Shown here piece after piece: positions 20,688-30,502 of a stretch of 34,896 nucleotides of DNA (positions within the stretch are counted from its first letter, which is position 1; each line of letters opens with the position of its first letter). The DNA comes from Gammaproteobacteria bacterium (GTDB taxonomy: Bacteria > Pseudomonadota > Gammaproteobacteria > Steroidobacterales > Steroidobacteraceae), in NCBI GenBank assembly GCA_028871705.1, contig JAGWMP010000004.1, positions 1 to 34,896 on the forward strand, written 5' to 3'. Both the position numbers and the translations under genes were made by a program. The notes beneath the pieces were generated by a model, which was not told where the DNA came from, ran no database searches, and was given only the letters and a program-made list of their open reading frames with translations.

Positions 20688-22181
20688 TCAGCGAATGCCC
20701 ACCTGGCCGCGCACCGCCTCGACGAGGCGGGCGGGGTCGTAGCCCTGCCCGTCCCTGAACACCACGACGACGTTCTCCAGGTCCTCGATGTGCGCCGCGG
20801 GGTTGCCGCGCACCAGGATGAGATCGGCGTGTTTGCCGGCGGCGATGCTGCCGATGTCGCCATCGCGGCCGAGGAAGCGAGCGCCGTTTTGCGTGCCGAC
20901 TTCAATGGCCTCGAGCGGCGTGAAGCCCGCCTCCACCAGCAGCTCGATCTCGCGCTGATCGCCGAACCCTGGCAGTACGCCGCCGGCACCGGTCGGATCC
21001 GGCCCGGCGAGCAGCAACCCGCCGGCCGCGGCGAACGCCCGTTCGAAGTCCATCTCGAGACGCAACAGCTTCGCCGGCGTGGCGTTCGCCGGGTCGAGGC
21101 TCGCGCGAAAGCTGAGATAACTGTCGCGCGCCGCGACCGACATGGCATCCAGCGTGCGGCGCTGCGCGGGCGGCCGCCCCGGCACGCCGAGCTCGAACAC
21201 CGGCAGCGTCGAGGTGACCGCCACGTGGTGGGCGATCAGCGCGTGGATCAGCCCGGTGACCCCGGCATCGCTCACTTTCCTGGTCAGCCAGGCAGCGCTC
21301 ACGGCGCCACCCTCCGGGCAGCGATCGCTCTGACGGTTGGCGACGAACTCGCTGTCGGTATACACCGGGCCGTGCTCGAGGTCGTCGACGCCGGCGGCGA
21401 TCGCCTCCGGCCAGCTCACCGAGCACAGGTGTGCCGTGATCTTCAGGCCGTGCCGGTGCGCGGCCGCCGCGGCGGCGGCGAGCTCGGCGCGCGTGATGTT
21501 CATGTAGGCCTTGAACGAGGTCATGCCGGTCGCGGCCCAGTAGTCGACGAAGCGGCCGGCCTCCTCGGGACCTGAGAGCTCGTGCATCTGCGCGAAGAAG
21601 GTGCCGGCGCCCTCCAGATACGGCGCGGTCACGTCGATATGCGGACCCGGGAGCGCCCCGGCCTCGATGCGCGAGCGCACCTTCAGATCCGTGTACGGCT
21701 CGATGCTGCCCGTGGTACGCAGCGTGGTCACGCCTGCCGCCAGGTACAGCCGCGGCGCCGAGTACGGAATCTCGTTCACGACGAAGCCCGGCTCGATGCC
21801 TGCGGGCGAGTTGCGCTGCGTGTCGCGCGAGGCCGTGTAGAACAGGTGATCGTGCATGCCGACGAGACCCGGCAGCACCGTGTGCCCGATGTAGTCGCGC
21901 ACCAGCGCATCGGACGGGATCGGCGTGCTCGCCTCGGGCCCGAGCGCACTGATGCGGCCGTCCTGGATGATGAGCGTCTGGTCGGTGCGCGGCGCCGCCC
22001 CCGTGCCGTCGATCACCTCGACGTGACGCAGCGCCAGGACCGGCGCATGCAGCACGACGTAGGCCGCGGCATCGATCGGGCCCGCCGCGAAACCCGGCGC
22101 CGCCAGGATCGCCGGCAGGACGCAAAGAATGCAACGCACTGAGGCACGCACGACAGGCACTCCCGCGACTCTAAAGGTCAA
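20688..22181 (-). CDS. Secreted amidohydrolase-family protein (imidazolonepropionase-like)
   Basis: Signal peptide; VLPGLVGMHDHLFYT, DDLEHGPVYTD, PLEAIEVGTQNGARFLGRDGDIGSIAAGKHADLILVRGNP. Alternative GTG start near 22154. Confidence 0.85.
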   Translation of the reverse strand: MTFRVAGVPVVRASVRCILCVLPAILAAPGFAAGPIDAAAYVVLHAPVLALRHVEVIDGTGAAPRTDQTLIIQDGRISALGPEASTPIPSDALVRDYIGHTVLPGLVGMHDHLFYTASRDTQRNSPAGIEPGFVVNEIPYSAPRLYLAAGVTTLRTTGSIEPYTDLKVRSRIEAGALPGPHIDVTAPYLEGAGTFFAQMHELSGPEEAGRFVDYWAATGMTSFKAYMNITRAELAAAAAAAHRHGLKITAHLCSVSWPEAIAAGVDDLEHGPVYTDSEFVANRQSDRCPEGGAVSAAWLTRKVSDAGVTGLIHALIAHHVAVTSTLPVFELGVPGRPPAQRRTLDAMSVAARDSYLSFRASLDPANATPAKLLRLEMDFERAFAAAGGLLLAGPDPTGAGGVLPGFGDQREIELLVEAGFTPLEAIEVGTQNGARFLGRDGDIGSIAAGKHADLILVRGNPAAHIEDLENVVVVFRDGQGYDPARLVEAVRGQVGIR

Positions 22182-22238
22182 TGGTAGCCGACTTACGGGT
22201 GCGCGCCGCCGCCTGCGCCGCCGGCAGCAGGCGCGGTT

Positions 22239-23630
22239 TCAGCGCTTGCGCCGCGGCGCGCGCTGACGCTCCTTGCCTCGCTCCTTGCCCCTGACGGGGC
22301 GTTTACCGCGCCGCTCCCGGTCGTACGGATTGGAGTCGGTGCGGTACTCGATCGCCACGGGCGTCGCGTACAGATCGTAGGTCTTGCGAAACACGTTCGC
22401 GAGGTAGCGCGTGTAGGCCTCGGGGACCGAGGCGGTCTGGTTGCCGTGAATGATGATGCGCGGCGGGTTGCGGCCGCCCTGGTGCGCGTAGCGCAGCTTG
22501 ATGCGCCGGCCGTGGACCAGCGGCGGCTGGTGCACCGTGAGCGCGTGCTCGAGCGTGCGGGTGAGCTCGCGGGTGGACATGGCGCGCATCGCGGCCTCGA
22601 AAGCCCGCACCGTCGCACGGATGAGGTCGCCGACGCCGCTGCCGTGGCGCGCCGAGATGAAAAAGAGCGGCGCGAACGGCACGAAGTCGAGCTTCAGGGC
22701 GAGTTGGCGCTCGATGTCGGCGCGCTGCTCCTGCGGGATGCCGTCCCACTTGTTGACCGCGATGAGCAGTGCGCGCCCGCGCTCGAGCGCGATCCCGAGG
22801 ACGCTCGCGTCCTGCTCGGCGACGGTGTCGTGTGCGTCCAGCACCAGGATCACGACGTTGGCCTCATCGATGGCCTGGAGCGTCTTGGCAACGCTGGCGC
22901 GCTCGACCGCGTCCTCGACCCGGGCGCGGCGGCGCACGCCGGCGGTGTCGATGAGGACGAAGCGGCGCCCGTCGCGCTCGAAGGGGACGAGGATGCTGTC
23001 GCGGGTCGTGCCCGGCTCCGCGCTCGCGATGACGCGCTCCTCGCCGAGGAGGCGATTCACCAGCGTCGACTTGCCGACGTTGGGGCGGCCGATGACGGCG
23101 ATGCGGATCGCGCCGTCGGCGCCGTCCTCGGGGGGCTGCGGCTCACAGCCCGCCAGCACCTGCTCCATCAGGCTCTCGCAGCCCTGGCTGTGAGCCGCCG
23201 AGACGGCGTGCGGCTCGCCGAGCCCGAGCGCATGAAAGTCGCTTCCGGCGACGTCGGCGTCGAGTCCCTCGGCCTTGTTGAGCGCGAGCGTCACGGGCTT
23301 GCCCGAGCGGCGCAACTCGCGCGCCACGAAGTGGTCCTCGGGGGAGAGTCCGCCGCGCGCATCCAGCACGAACACGAGGCGGTCGGCCTCGGCCACGGCG
23401 CGCTCGGTCTGGGCGCGCATCTGCGCCTCGAGGCCGGTGGGATTCTCGATGAGCCCGCCGGTGTCGATGACCACGTAGGGAACGGGGCCTACGCGCCCGA
23501 AGCCGTATTGCCGGTCGCGGGTGAGGCCGGGGACATCCGCGACGATCGCATCGCGCGTGCCCGTGAGGACGTTGAACAGCGTCGACTTGCCGACGTTCGG
23601 GCGGCCGACGAGCGCGATGACCGGAAGCAT
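22239..23630 (-). CDS. der: Ribosome biogenesis GTPase Der (EngA)
   Basis: Two G domains (LVGRPNVGKSTLFNVL and VIGRPNVGKSTLVNRL), KH-like C-terminus, basic tail. Confidence 0.97.
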   Translation of the reverse strand: MLPVIALVGRPNVGKSTLFNVLTGTRDAIVADVPGLTRDRQYGFGRVGPVPYVVIDTGGLIENPTGLEAQMRAQTERAVAEADRLVFVLDARGGLSPEDHFVARELRRSGKPVTLALNKAEGLDADVAGSDFHALGLGEPHAVSAAHSQGCESLMEQVLAGCEPQPPEDGADGAIRIAVIGRPNVGKSTLVNRLLGEERVIASAEPGTTRDSILVPFERDGRRFVLIDTAGVRRRARVEDAVERASVAKTLQAIDEANVVILVLDAHDTVAEQDASVLGIALERGRALLIAVNKWDGIPQEQRADIERQLALKLDFVPFAPLFFISARHGSGVGDLIRATVRAFEAAMRAMSTRELTRTLEHALTVHQPPLVHGRRIKLRYAHQGGRNPPRIIIHGNQTASVPEAYTRYLANVFRKTYDLYATPVAIEYRTDSNPYDRERRGKRPVRGKERGKERQRAPRRKR

Positions 23631-23670
23631 GGGAGCCGGGCGCGGCGCGACAGCGGCGGCCGCGGCGACG

Positions 23671-24843
23671 CTACTTGCGCGCGACCGCGAGCGGCGTCAC
23701 GCGAAAGGCGCTGATCTGCCCGCGGTCGTTCACCACCAGCACCAGGTCGCCGACCACCAGCGGGGTGGTGCTGACGCGCACCTTGCCCGAGGAGACGCGC
23801 GCGGCCAGGGCGCCGGTCGCCTTGTCGAGGAAGTGCACGTAGCCCTGGTAGTCGGCCGCGACCAGCGCGTTGGCCTCGTCCATGACGGCGGGCTCGGTCA
23901 GCCCGCGATGCAACAGCGCCTTCTGCCGCCACAGCTCCGCGCCCGTGCGGGTGCGCAGTGCCGCGATCTCCCCGTCGGCGGTCGCCATGTACAGGGTATC
24001 GTCGTCGAGGGTGAGACTGCGGTAGCTCGAGGCATCGTGCGACCACCAGACCTGGCCGGTGTCGAGCGCCAGCATCGCGACCTTGCCCTGGAAGCCGACG
24101 GTGTAGACGTCCTGGCCGGCGACGCGCACCGCGGTGTCGATGTCGTCCATGCGCTCGAGCTCGGTGCGGCCGTGCGGCGGGGCGATGTTCGCCTCCCACT
24201 GCACCGCGCCGTCGGCGGCGCTGACCGCGAGCACGCGGCCGTTGTCGAAACCGCACAGCACGAGGTCGCCGGCGATCACCGGGCGCGCCGTGCCGCGCAG
24301 CGACAGCCGCGGCACCTGCTGCTGCTGCACCCACAGCTCGTGACCGTCGGCGGGACTCAGCGCGTGCAGCTTGCCGTCGACCGTGCGCAGCGCGATCAGA
24401 TGCTCGGAGATGGCCGCGGGCGCGAGCACCTCGCCGCTGACGCGCACCCACCAGCGGGTCGCGCCGTTGCCGGCGTCGAGGGCAAACAGCCGGCCGTCGC
24501 TCGTGCCGATCAGTACCAGCCCCGCGCCCGCCGCGGTGCCGCCCGAGAGCGGCGCCTTGAGGCGCACGCGCCAGACGCTCTTGCCGGAGGCGAGCTCGAG
24601 GGCGGTGACGTCGCCCTTGTGGCCGGCGGCGTAGACGCGGTCGCCGTCGACGGAGATACCGAGCGCGAGGCGCAGCGGAATCGCCTTCTTGTCGTCGACG
24701 GTGGCGCTCCACACCCGCGCGACGTGCAGCGTGGCGGTGACCGGGGTCAGCTTGGCGGGCTGGTCGATCTCCTTGTCCTTGGAGCAGGCGGCGACGGCGA
24801 GCAGCAGCGCCAGCATCCAGATCGTGTGTCGCAGGGTGCGCAT
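23671..24843 (-). CDS. bamB: Outer membrane assembly lipoprotein BamB
   Basis: Lipobox-like AVAC, beta-propeller repeats, conserved position between yfgM-like and der genes. Confidence 0.93.
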   Translation of the reverse strand: MRTLRHTIWMLALLLAVAACSKDKEIDQPAKLTPVTATLHVARVWSATVDDKKAIPLRLALGISVDGDRVYAAGHKGDVTALELASGKSVWRVRLKAPLSGGTAAGAGLVLIGTSDGRLFALDAGNGATRWWVRVSGEVLAPAAISEHLIALRTVDGKLHALSPADGHELWVQQQQVPRLSLRGTARPVIAGDLVLCGFDNGRVLAVSAADGAVQWEANIAPPHGRTELERMDDIDTAVRVAGQDVYTVGFQGKVAMLALDTGQVWWSHDASSYRSLTLDDDTLYMATADGEIAALRTRTGAELWRQKALLHRGLTEPAVMDEANALVAADYQGYVHFLDKATGALAARVSSGKVRVSTTPLVVGDLVLVVNDRGQISAFRVTPLAVARK

Positions 24844-24846
24844 GGC

Positions 24847-25545
24847 TTACTTCGTGACGGTGACGGTGGCGGCCGGCGCGGGCGCGGCGGTGGTGTGTGC
24901 GGCGCCCGGCGCGGCGGCGGGGGCATCGGCGGAGAGATCGGCGATCTTCAGGTTGAGGAGCGCCGTGTCGCCCTCGGCGCCGCCGAGCGCGCTGCGGTAC
25001 TCCTCGAGCGCCGCGGCCTTGTCGCCCTTGGCATAGAAAATGTCGCCGCGCACCTCGGCGTAACGCGGCGCGAAGGCTCCGGGCTCAACCGCGTTCAGCG
25101 TGGCGAGCGCCGCGTCGGGCTTGCCCTGGGCGATCTCGACCCGCGCCAGGCGCAAGCGCGCCACCAGCGCGAGCTCGTGGTCCCTGGAGCCGGTCGCGAC
25201 GGTCTCGAGCTCGTGCACCGCCTTGTCGAGCTCGTTACCCTCGACGTACACGCGCGCCGCGAGCATCTTGCCCTGATCGGCGTAGGGTGAGCCCGGGAAG
25301 GCGCGCTCGAGCTCCCCGAGGCGGGTGAAGGCCTGGGTGCGGTCGCCCTTCTCCAGCGCCTCGATCATGCGGGTGTAGGCGGCGCTCGCCGCGATGCCGC
25401 GCGCATCCTGTCGCCCCTGCCACCAGCGCCAGCCCTGGAATCCGGCGACGACCAGCGCCACCGCGACGAGCACCGACAGGGCGTTCTCGCGGATCCAGGT
25501 GCGGATCTGCTCCCATTGTTCTTTATCGGACAGATACTCGCTCAC
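24847..25545 (-). CDS. yfgM: YfgM-like TPR protein
   Basis: MSEYLSDKEQWEQIRTWIRENALSVLVAVALVVAGFQGWRWW; single TM plus TPR; located hisS-yfgM-bamB-der. Confidence 0.9.
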   Translation of the reverse strand: MSEYLSDKEQWEQIRTWIRENALSVLVAVALVVAGFQGWRWWQGRQDARGIAASAAYTRMIEALEKGDRTQAFTRLGELERAFPGSPYADQGKMLAARVYVEGNELDKAVHELETVATGSRDHELALVARLRLARVEIAQGKPDAALATLNAVEPGAFAPRYAEVRGDIFYAKGDKAAALEEYRSALGGAEGDTALLNLKIADLSADAPAAAPGAAHTTAAPAPAATVTVTK

Positions 25546-26832
25546 TCAGCCACTCCCTAGTCCCGCCAGCGCCGCCTCGACCCCCGCCGCCAGCGCCCCG
25601 ATGGGGCACTCGCTCTGACCCGATTCGACGCGCAAAGGTTTCATCGCCACGACGCCGCGCGCGAGCTCGTCGTCGCCGATGATCAGTGCCAGCGCCGCGC
25701 CGCTCTTGTCGGCCCGGCGGAACTGCGCCTTGAAGTTGCCGCCGCCGGCGTTGAGCTCGAAGCGCAGCCGCGGCGCCTCGCTGCGCAGCCGCTCGACGAT
25801 GGCGAGCGCCTCGGCCGCGGCCCGCTCGCCGCTCACCACCACGTACACGTCGGGGACGGCAGCCGCGGGCGTGCCCCCGGCGGCCGTGAGCAGCGCGACG
25901 AGCCGCTCGACACCCATGGCGAAGCCGACCGCGGGGGTCGCTTCCCCGCCGAGCTGCGCGATCAGCCCGTCGTAACGGCCGCCGGAGCATACGGCATTCT
26001 GGGCGCCGGTGGACGTCGTGACCCACTCGAACACCGTGCGGTTGTAGTAGTCGAGGCCGCGCACCAGGCGCGGGTTGATCTTGTAAAGCACGCCGACCGC
26101 ATCGAGCATGCGCCCGAGCGCCTCGAAGTGCTCGCGCGATTCGGCGTCGAGGTGCTCGGTGAGCAGCGGTGCGCCGGCGATCAGCTCCTGCATGTCGGGG
26201 TTCTTGCTGTCGAGGATGCGCAGCGGATTGCCGGCGAGGCGGCGGCGGCTGTCGGCATCGAGCCGCGACTCGTGGCGCTCGAAGTACTCGATGAGGCGCG
26301 CGCGGTAGGCGCGGCGGCTCTCGGGCGTACCGAGAGAGTTGATCTCGAGCGTGAGGCCGCCGATCCCGAGCCGCTGCCACAGGCGGGCGCTGAGCGCGAT
26401 CAGCTCCGCATCGACGTCCGGACCCGGGCAGCCCACCGCCTCGACGTCCACCTGCCAGAACTGGCGGTAGCGGCCGGCCTGGGGCGCTTCGTGGCGGAAC
26501 ATGGGACCTGAGCACCAGAGCTTGTGGCGCGCCCCGCGCAGCATGCGATTGGAGATGAGGGCGCGCACGATGCCGGCGGTCGCCTCGGGCCGCAGCGTCA
26601 GGCTGTCGCCGCCGCGATCGGTGAAGGTATACATCTCCTTGCCGACCACATCGGTGTGCTCGCCGATCGCGCGCTTGAAGAGCTCGGTGCGCTCGAGCAG
26701 CGGCACCCGGATCTCCTCGTAGCCGTAGGCCGTGAGCAGTGCCCGCGTCACCGCCTCGAAGTGCTGCCAGGCGCCGATTTCGGCCGGCAGCACGTCGTTC
26801 ATGCCGCGCACGGGCTGAATTTCCCCGGACAC
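25546..26832 (-). CDS. hisS: Histidyl-tRNA synthetase
   Basis: IQPVRGMNDVLP, TLRPEATAGIVRA, LWCSGPMFRHEAPQAGRYRQFWQ, LVRGLDYYNRTVFEW; start codon is GTG. Confidence 0.98.
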   Translation of the reverse strand: MSGEIQPVRGMNDVLPAEIGAWQHFEAVTRALLTAYGYEEIRVPLLERTELFKRAIGEHTDVVGKEMYTFTDRGGDSLTLRPEATAGIVRALISNRMLRGARHKLWCSGPMFRHEAPQAGRYRQFWQVDVEAVGCPGPDVDAELIALSARLWQRLGIGGLTLEINSLGTPESRRAYRARLIEYFERHESRLDADSRRRLAGNPLRILDSKNPDMQELIAGAPLLTEHLDAESREHFEALGRMLDAVGVLYKINPRLVRGLDYYNRTVFEWVTTSTGAQNAVCSGGRYDGLIAQLGGEATPAVGFAMGVERLVALLTAAGGTPAAAVPDVYVVVSGERAAAEALAIVERLRSEAPRLRFELNAGGGNFKAQFRRADKSGAALALIIGDDELARGVVAMKPLRVESGQSECPIGALAAGVEAALAGLGSG

Positions 26833-27651
26833 TCAGCCTCCAGGCGCGGGCTGGGCCGGCACCGCCGCGGCATGCCCGCTGCGGTCGATCACGAAGCGCG
26901 CGCTGCCGTCGGGGCGCACCAGTCCATCGAGCGGTACCCTCTGGCCGTTGAGGTGTACGGCCACCCCCGGGGCGTTGCCGAGCACCACCTTGAGCGGCGG
27001 CGCCCCGCTGAGCGTGCGGGCGCTGTCGGGCGCGCTGATGCCCTCGAGCAGCCGCCGGCCCGAGGCGTCGTACACCGCCACCCAGCTGACCGCGGAGAAC
27101 CTGAGGGCGAGCTGCGCCGCGCCGGCGGCGGGCCCGGGCTGCGCCGCGGCGACCGCATTCACCAGCCGCGCGGCCGAAGAGTCCGCGGTGGATGCGAGCG
27201 CCGACTGCTCGGCCGGCAGCGGCTGCGCCGCCGACACCGGCCGCGGCTTCGCCGCCGGCAGTGTCAAGAGCCACCACAAGACCCCGGCGACCGCCACCGC
27301 CACCAGCACCAGGAGCGCGAGCGCCACGAGGCGCGTCGAGTGTCCCTTGGGCCCGCGGTGCGGGATGCGCGTCAGGTCCGGCCCCGCGGCCTGCGGGGCC
27401 TCCGCATACAGGCCCTGCAGCTCCGTGGGCGACTCGCCGACGAGCTCGGCGTAGCGGCGCAGGTGGCCGCGCGCGTAGACCCGGGCCCCGAGAGCTGCGA
27501 AATTCTCCGCCTCGAGCGCCTCGAGGATGCGCGGATCGACGTGCAGCTTCTCGGCGGCCTGCAGCGTCGTCAGGCCGCGCGCCTCGCGCGCCGCCCGCAG
27601 CCGCGTACCGATGCCGCGGCGCTTGTCGCCGCCTCCCTCGCCGGTGCTCAT
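26833..27651 (-). CDS. rodZ: RodZ-like HTH membrane protein with DUF4115 domain
   Basis: RLRAAREARGLTTLQAAEKLHVDPRILEALEAENF HTH; TM LVALALLVLVAVAVAGVLWWLL; C-terminal WVAVYDASGRRLLEG. Confidence 0.85.
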   Translation of the reverse strand: MSTGEGGGDKRRGIGTRLRAAREARGLTTLQAAEKLHVDPRILEALEAENFAALGARVYARGHLRRYAELVGESPTELQGLYAEAPQAAGPDLTRIPHRGPKGHSTRLVALALLVLVAVAVAGVLWWLLTLPAAKPRPVSAAQPLPAEQSALASTADSSAARLVNAVAAAQPGPAAGAAQLALRFSAVSWVAVYDASGRRLLEGISAPDSARTLSGAPPLKVVLGNAPGVAVHLNGQRVPLDGLVRPDGSARFVIDRSGHAAAVPAQPAPGG

Positions 27652-27657
27652 GGATCC

Positions 27658-28452
27658 TCAGCCGGGGTGGTGATCGAGCGCGGCCAGGGCACGCAGCTGC
27701 TCCGAGCCCGGGCAGTCGAGTTGCAGCCGCCGCGCGAAGCGCTGCGCGGCGGGCGCATCGCCCTGCGCGCGGGCCACGCGCACCCCGAGCAGCAGCAGGT
27801 CGGGAGTCTCATCGTAGGTGCTGATGTAGCCCTCGATGCGCGTGCGCGCGGCGGTGAGCTGCCCGTGATCGAAGTCGAGCGTGGCGAGCTGGAAAGCCGC
27901 CTCGCCGTAGTTCGGCCGCAGCTGCACCGCGGCGTTGAATTCGGCGCGCGCCTCGTCGTCGCGCTTGGCGGCGCGCAGGCACACGCCGGCGTTGGTGTAA
28001 GCCGCCTGCGGCGTGCGGTAGAGGGCGTTGTGCGCGGCCTCGAGGAAGCGCTTGACGCCCTCGTCGGTGCGGCCGTTCTGGCAGAGGTACACGGCGTAGT
28101 TGTTGACGACGTCCGGATCGTGCGGCGCGAGCTTGAGCGCGGTGCGAAATTCCTGGTCGGCCTTGTCGAGCAGGCCCATGCGCTCGTACAGCATGGCGCG
28201 GGCGCTGTGCACGTTGGGGTTGTTCGGCTCCTCCTCGAGCGCGCGGTCGAGCTTGGTCTTGGCGAGGTTGAGGTCGCCCTGGTTCATGTACTGGATGCCG
28301 AGCTGGGTGTTGGCGTCCGCCGCCTCCTGCTGATTCGCCGCGTGCAGCGGCGTGCTGTGGCTCGCACAGGCGGCGAGCACGAGCGATGCGAGCGCGGCCA
28401 GAGCCGCGGGGCGGGCGGTGAAGTACGCGGTGCGATTCACGGGTGTGCTCAC
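27658..28452 (-). CDS. pilW: Type IV pilus biogenesis TPR lipoprotein PilW/PilF
   Basis: Lipobox-like LAAC; TPR repeats ([46 protein letters not shown]); position between rlmN and rodZ. Confidence 0.88.
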   Translation of the reverse strand: MSTPVNRTAYFTARPAALAALASLVLAACASHSTPLHAANQQEAADANTQLGIQYMNQGDLNLAKTKLDRALEEEPNNPNVHSARAMLYERMGLLDKADQEFRTALKLAPHDPDVVNNYAVYLCQNGRTDEGVKRFLEAAHNALYRTPQAAYTNAGVCLRAAKRDDEARAEFNAAVQLRPNYGEAAFQLATLDFDHGQLTAARTRIEGYISTYDETPDLLLLGVRVARAQGDAPAAQRFARRLQLDCPGSEQLRALAALDHHPG

Positions 28453-29588
28453 GGTTGGACGGCGACGCCGAAGACCTTGCTGCCGAGCCGCACGGTGGTG
28501 CGGTCGATCACCCTTCCCGCGAGCTGGCCGCAGGCGGCGTCGATGTCCTCGCCGCGCGTGCGCCGGACGGTGGCGAGCACGCCGCGCTGCAGCAGCTCGT
28601 CGCGGAAGCGCTGGATGACGGGCGCGCTCGAGCGCGCGTAGCGGGTGCCCGGAAACGGATTGAACGGGATCAGGTTGACCTTGGCGGGATGCCCCTTGAG
28701 GAGGCGCGCCAGGGCGCGCGCCTGCGCCGGGGAGTCGTTCACGCCTTCCAGCATCACGTACTCGAAGGTGACGCTGCGGCCGTTCTGTTCGTCCAGATAG
28801 TGCCAGCAGGCGGTGAGCAGCTCGGCGATCGGGTGCTTGCGGTTGATGGGCACGAGCTCGTTGCGCAGCGCGTCGTCGGGCGCGTGCAGCGACACGGCGA
28901 GTGCCACGTTGCTCACTTCGGCGAGCTTGTAGATCTGCGGCACCAGCCCCGAGGTCGAGAGCGTAACCCGGCGGCGCGAGAGATCGAAGCCGAAGTCATC
29001 GAGCAGGATGTCGAGCGCCGGTACCACGTTACGGAAATTGGCGAGCGGCTCGCCCATGCCCATGAGGACGACGTTGGTGACGCGGCGCTCGGCGGGCTCG
29101 GCCCCGGGGGCGGCCTCCGCGGCGGTCTCGCGCGCGAGCTGGGTGCTCGCGAGCCACACCTGGCCGACGATCTCGGCGGTGCTCAGGTTTCGATTGAAGC
29201 CCTGCTGCGCCGTCGAGCAGAACGAGCAGTCGAGCGCGCAGCCGACCTGCGAGGAGATGCACAGCGTGCCGCGATCGGGCTCCGGGATGAACACCATCTC
29301 GAAGGCCTGGCTCGCATCGGCGCGCAGCAGCCACTTCACGGTGCCGTCGGCGGAGCGCTGCTCGCGCACCACTTCGGGCAGGCGCACCTCGGCGCGTTCG
29401 GCGAGGCGGGCGCGGAACTCCTTGGCGAGATCGGTCATCCCGGCTGGCTCGCCGACGCCGCGCTTGTAGATCCAGTTCATGAGCTGCCGCGCACGGAACG
29501 GCCGGCTGCCGAGCTGCGCAACGAACGCCTCCAGCGCCGGGCGCGGGAGTCCCAGCAGGTTGGTGCGTTCGGGGGCGTCGGAGCTCAT
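28449..29588 (-). CDS. rlmN: 23S rRNA (adenine2503-C2)/tRNA (adenine37-C2) methyltransferase
   Basis: Radical [51 protein letters not shown] start at 29588. Confidence 0.96.
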   Translation of the reverse strand: MSSDAPERTNLLGLPRPALEAFVAQLGSRPFRARQLMNWIYKRGVGEPAGMTDLAKEFRARLAERAEVRLPEVVREQRSADGTVKWLLRADASQAFEMVFIPEPDRGTLCISSQVGCALDCSFCSTAQQGFNRNLSTAEIVGQVWLASTQLARETAAEAAPGAEPAERRVTNVVLMGMGEPLANFRNVVPALDILLDDFGFDLSRRRVTLSTSGLVPQIYKLAEVSNVALAVSLHAPDDALRNELVPINRKHPIAELLTACWHYLDEQNGRSVTFEYVMLEGVNDSPAQARALARLLKGHPAKVNLIPFNPFPGTRYARSSAPVIQRFRDELLQRGVLATVRRTRGEDIDAACGQLAGRVIDRTTVRLGSKVFGVAVQP

Positions 29589-29601
29589 GGCGGCTGGCAG
29601 G

Positions 29602-30030
29602 TCAGCTGCGCGGGTGCAGCTCCGTGGTGCTGAAGAAGTAGGCGATCTCGCGCGCCGCGGTCTCGGGAGCATCCGAGCCGTGCACCACGTTCTGCTCGAT
29701 GCTCGCGGCGAGATCGGCGCGGATGGTGCCCGCGGCCGCCTTCTTAGGATCGGTGGCGCCCATGAGGTCGCGGTTGCGGGCAATCGCATTCTCGCCCTCG
29801 AGCACCTGCACGATCACGGGGCCCGAGCTCATGTAGCGGACCAGGTCCTTGAAGAACGGGCGCTCGCGGTGCACGGCGTAGAAGCCTTCCGCCTCGCGCT
29901 GCGACAGGTGCAGCATCCGCGCTGCGATGATCGACAGCCCGGCCTTCTCGAAACGGCGATAGACCTCGCCGATGTGATTGCCGCGGACGCCGTCGGGCTT
30001 GACGATGGAGAGAGTGCGCTCGAGCGCCAT
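29602..30030 (-). CDS. ndk: Nucleoside diphosphate kinase
   Basis: [49 protein letters not shown]. Confidence 0.98.
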   Translation of the reverse strand: MALERTLSIVKPDGVRGNHIGEVYRRFEKAGLSIIAARMLHLSQREAEGFYAVHRERPFFKDLVRYMSSGPVIVQVLEGENAIARNRDLMGATDPKKAAAGTIRADLAASIEQNVVHGSDAPETAAREIAYFFSTTELHPRS

Positions 30031-30061
30031 TCGCTTACGTACCTTTCGCTGAGAATGCAGC

Positions 30062-30081
30062 GCCCGCGGGGGTCCGCGGGC
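30062..30081. repeat. Perfect 8-bp inverted repeat (hairpin) between ndk and iscA
   Basis: GCCCGCGG gggt CCGCGGGC; no T-tract on either side. Confidence 0.6.
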
Positions 30082-30157
30082 AAGCGCGCAAGTTTACTCA
30101 GGAAGGGCCCCGGCGGCAATTTGATCCGCGCCGGAAGTGCCGGTTTGGTAAGGGTTT

Positions 30158-30481
30158 TTAGACGGAGAAGCTCTCGCCGCAGCCGCATTCGCCCTTGACG
30201 TTGGGGTTGCGGAAGCGGAAGGCCTCGTTCAGCCCCTGCTTCACGAAGTCGACGATGGTGCCGTCGAGGAGCGTGAGGCTCGCCGAGTCCACGAACACCC
30301 GCACGCCGCGGTCCTCGAATACGGCATCGCCGGGCTCGGGGGCCTCCGCGTAGTTCACCACGTAGGCAAAGCCCGAGCAGCCGGTCTTGCGCACGCCGAG
30401 CCGCAGCCCGATGCCGGTGCCACGCGCCGCGAGGAAGCTCTTGACGCGATTGGCGGCGGATTCAGTCAGTGAGATGGCCAT
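30158..30481 (-). CDS. iscA: A-type Fe-S carrier IscA
   Basis: 107 aa; [53 protein letters not shown]: the three conserved Cys. Confidence 0.93.
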   Translation of the reverse strand: MAISLTESAANRVKSFLAARGTGIGLRLGVRKTGCSGFAYVVNYAEAPEPGDAVFEDRGVRVFVDSASLTLLDGTIVDFVKQGLNEAFRFRNPNVKGECGCGESFSV

Positions 30482-30502
30482 CGACCCTCTGGATTGTAGC
30501 GC

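Noticed and set aside
26524-28641. 705-aa plus-strand ORF opposite hisS/rodZ/pilW
   Set aside because: Spans three real minus-strand genes; low-complexity Arg/Ala/Gly/His translation.
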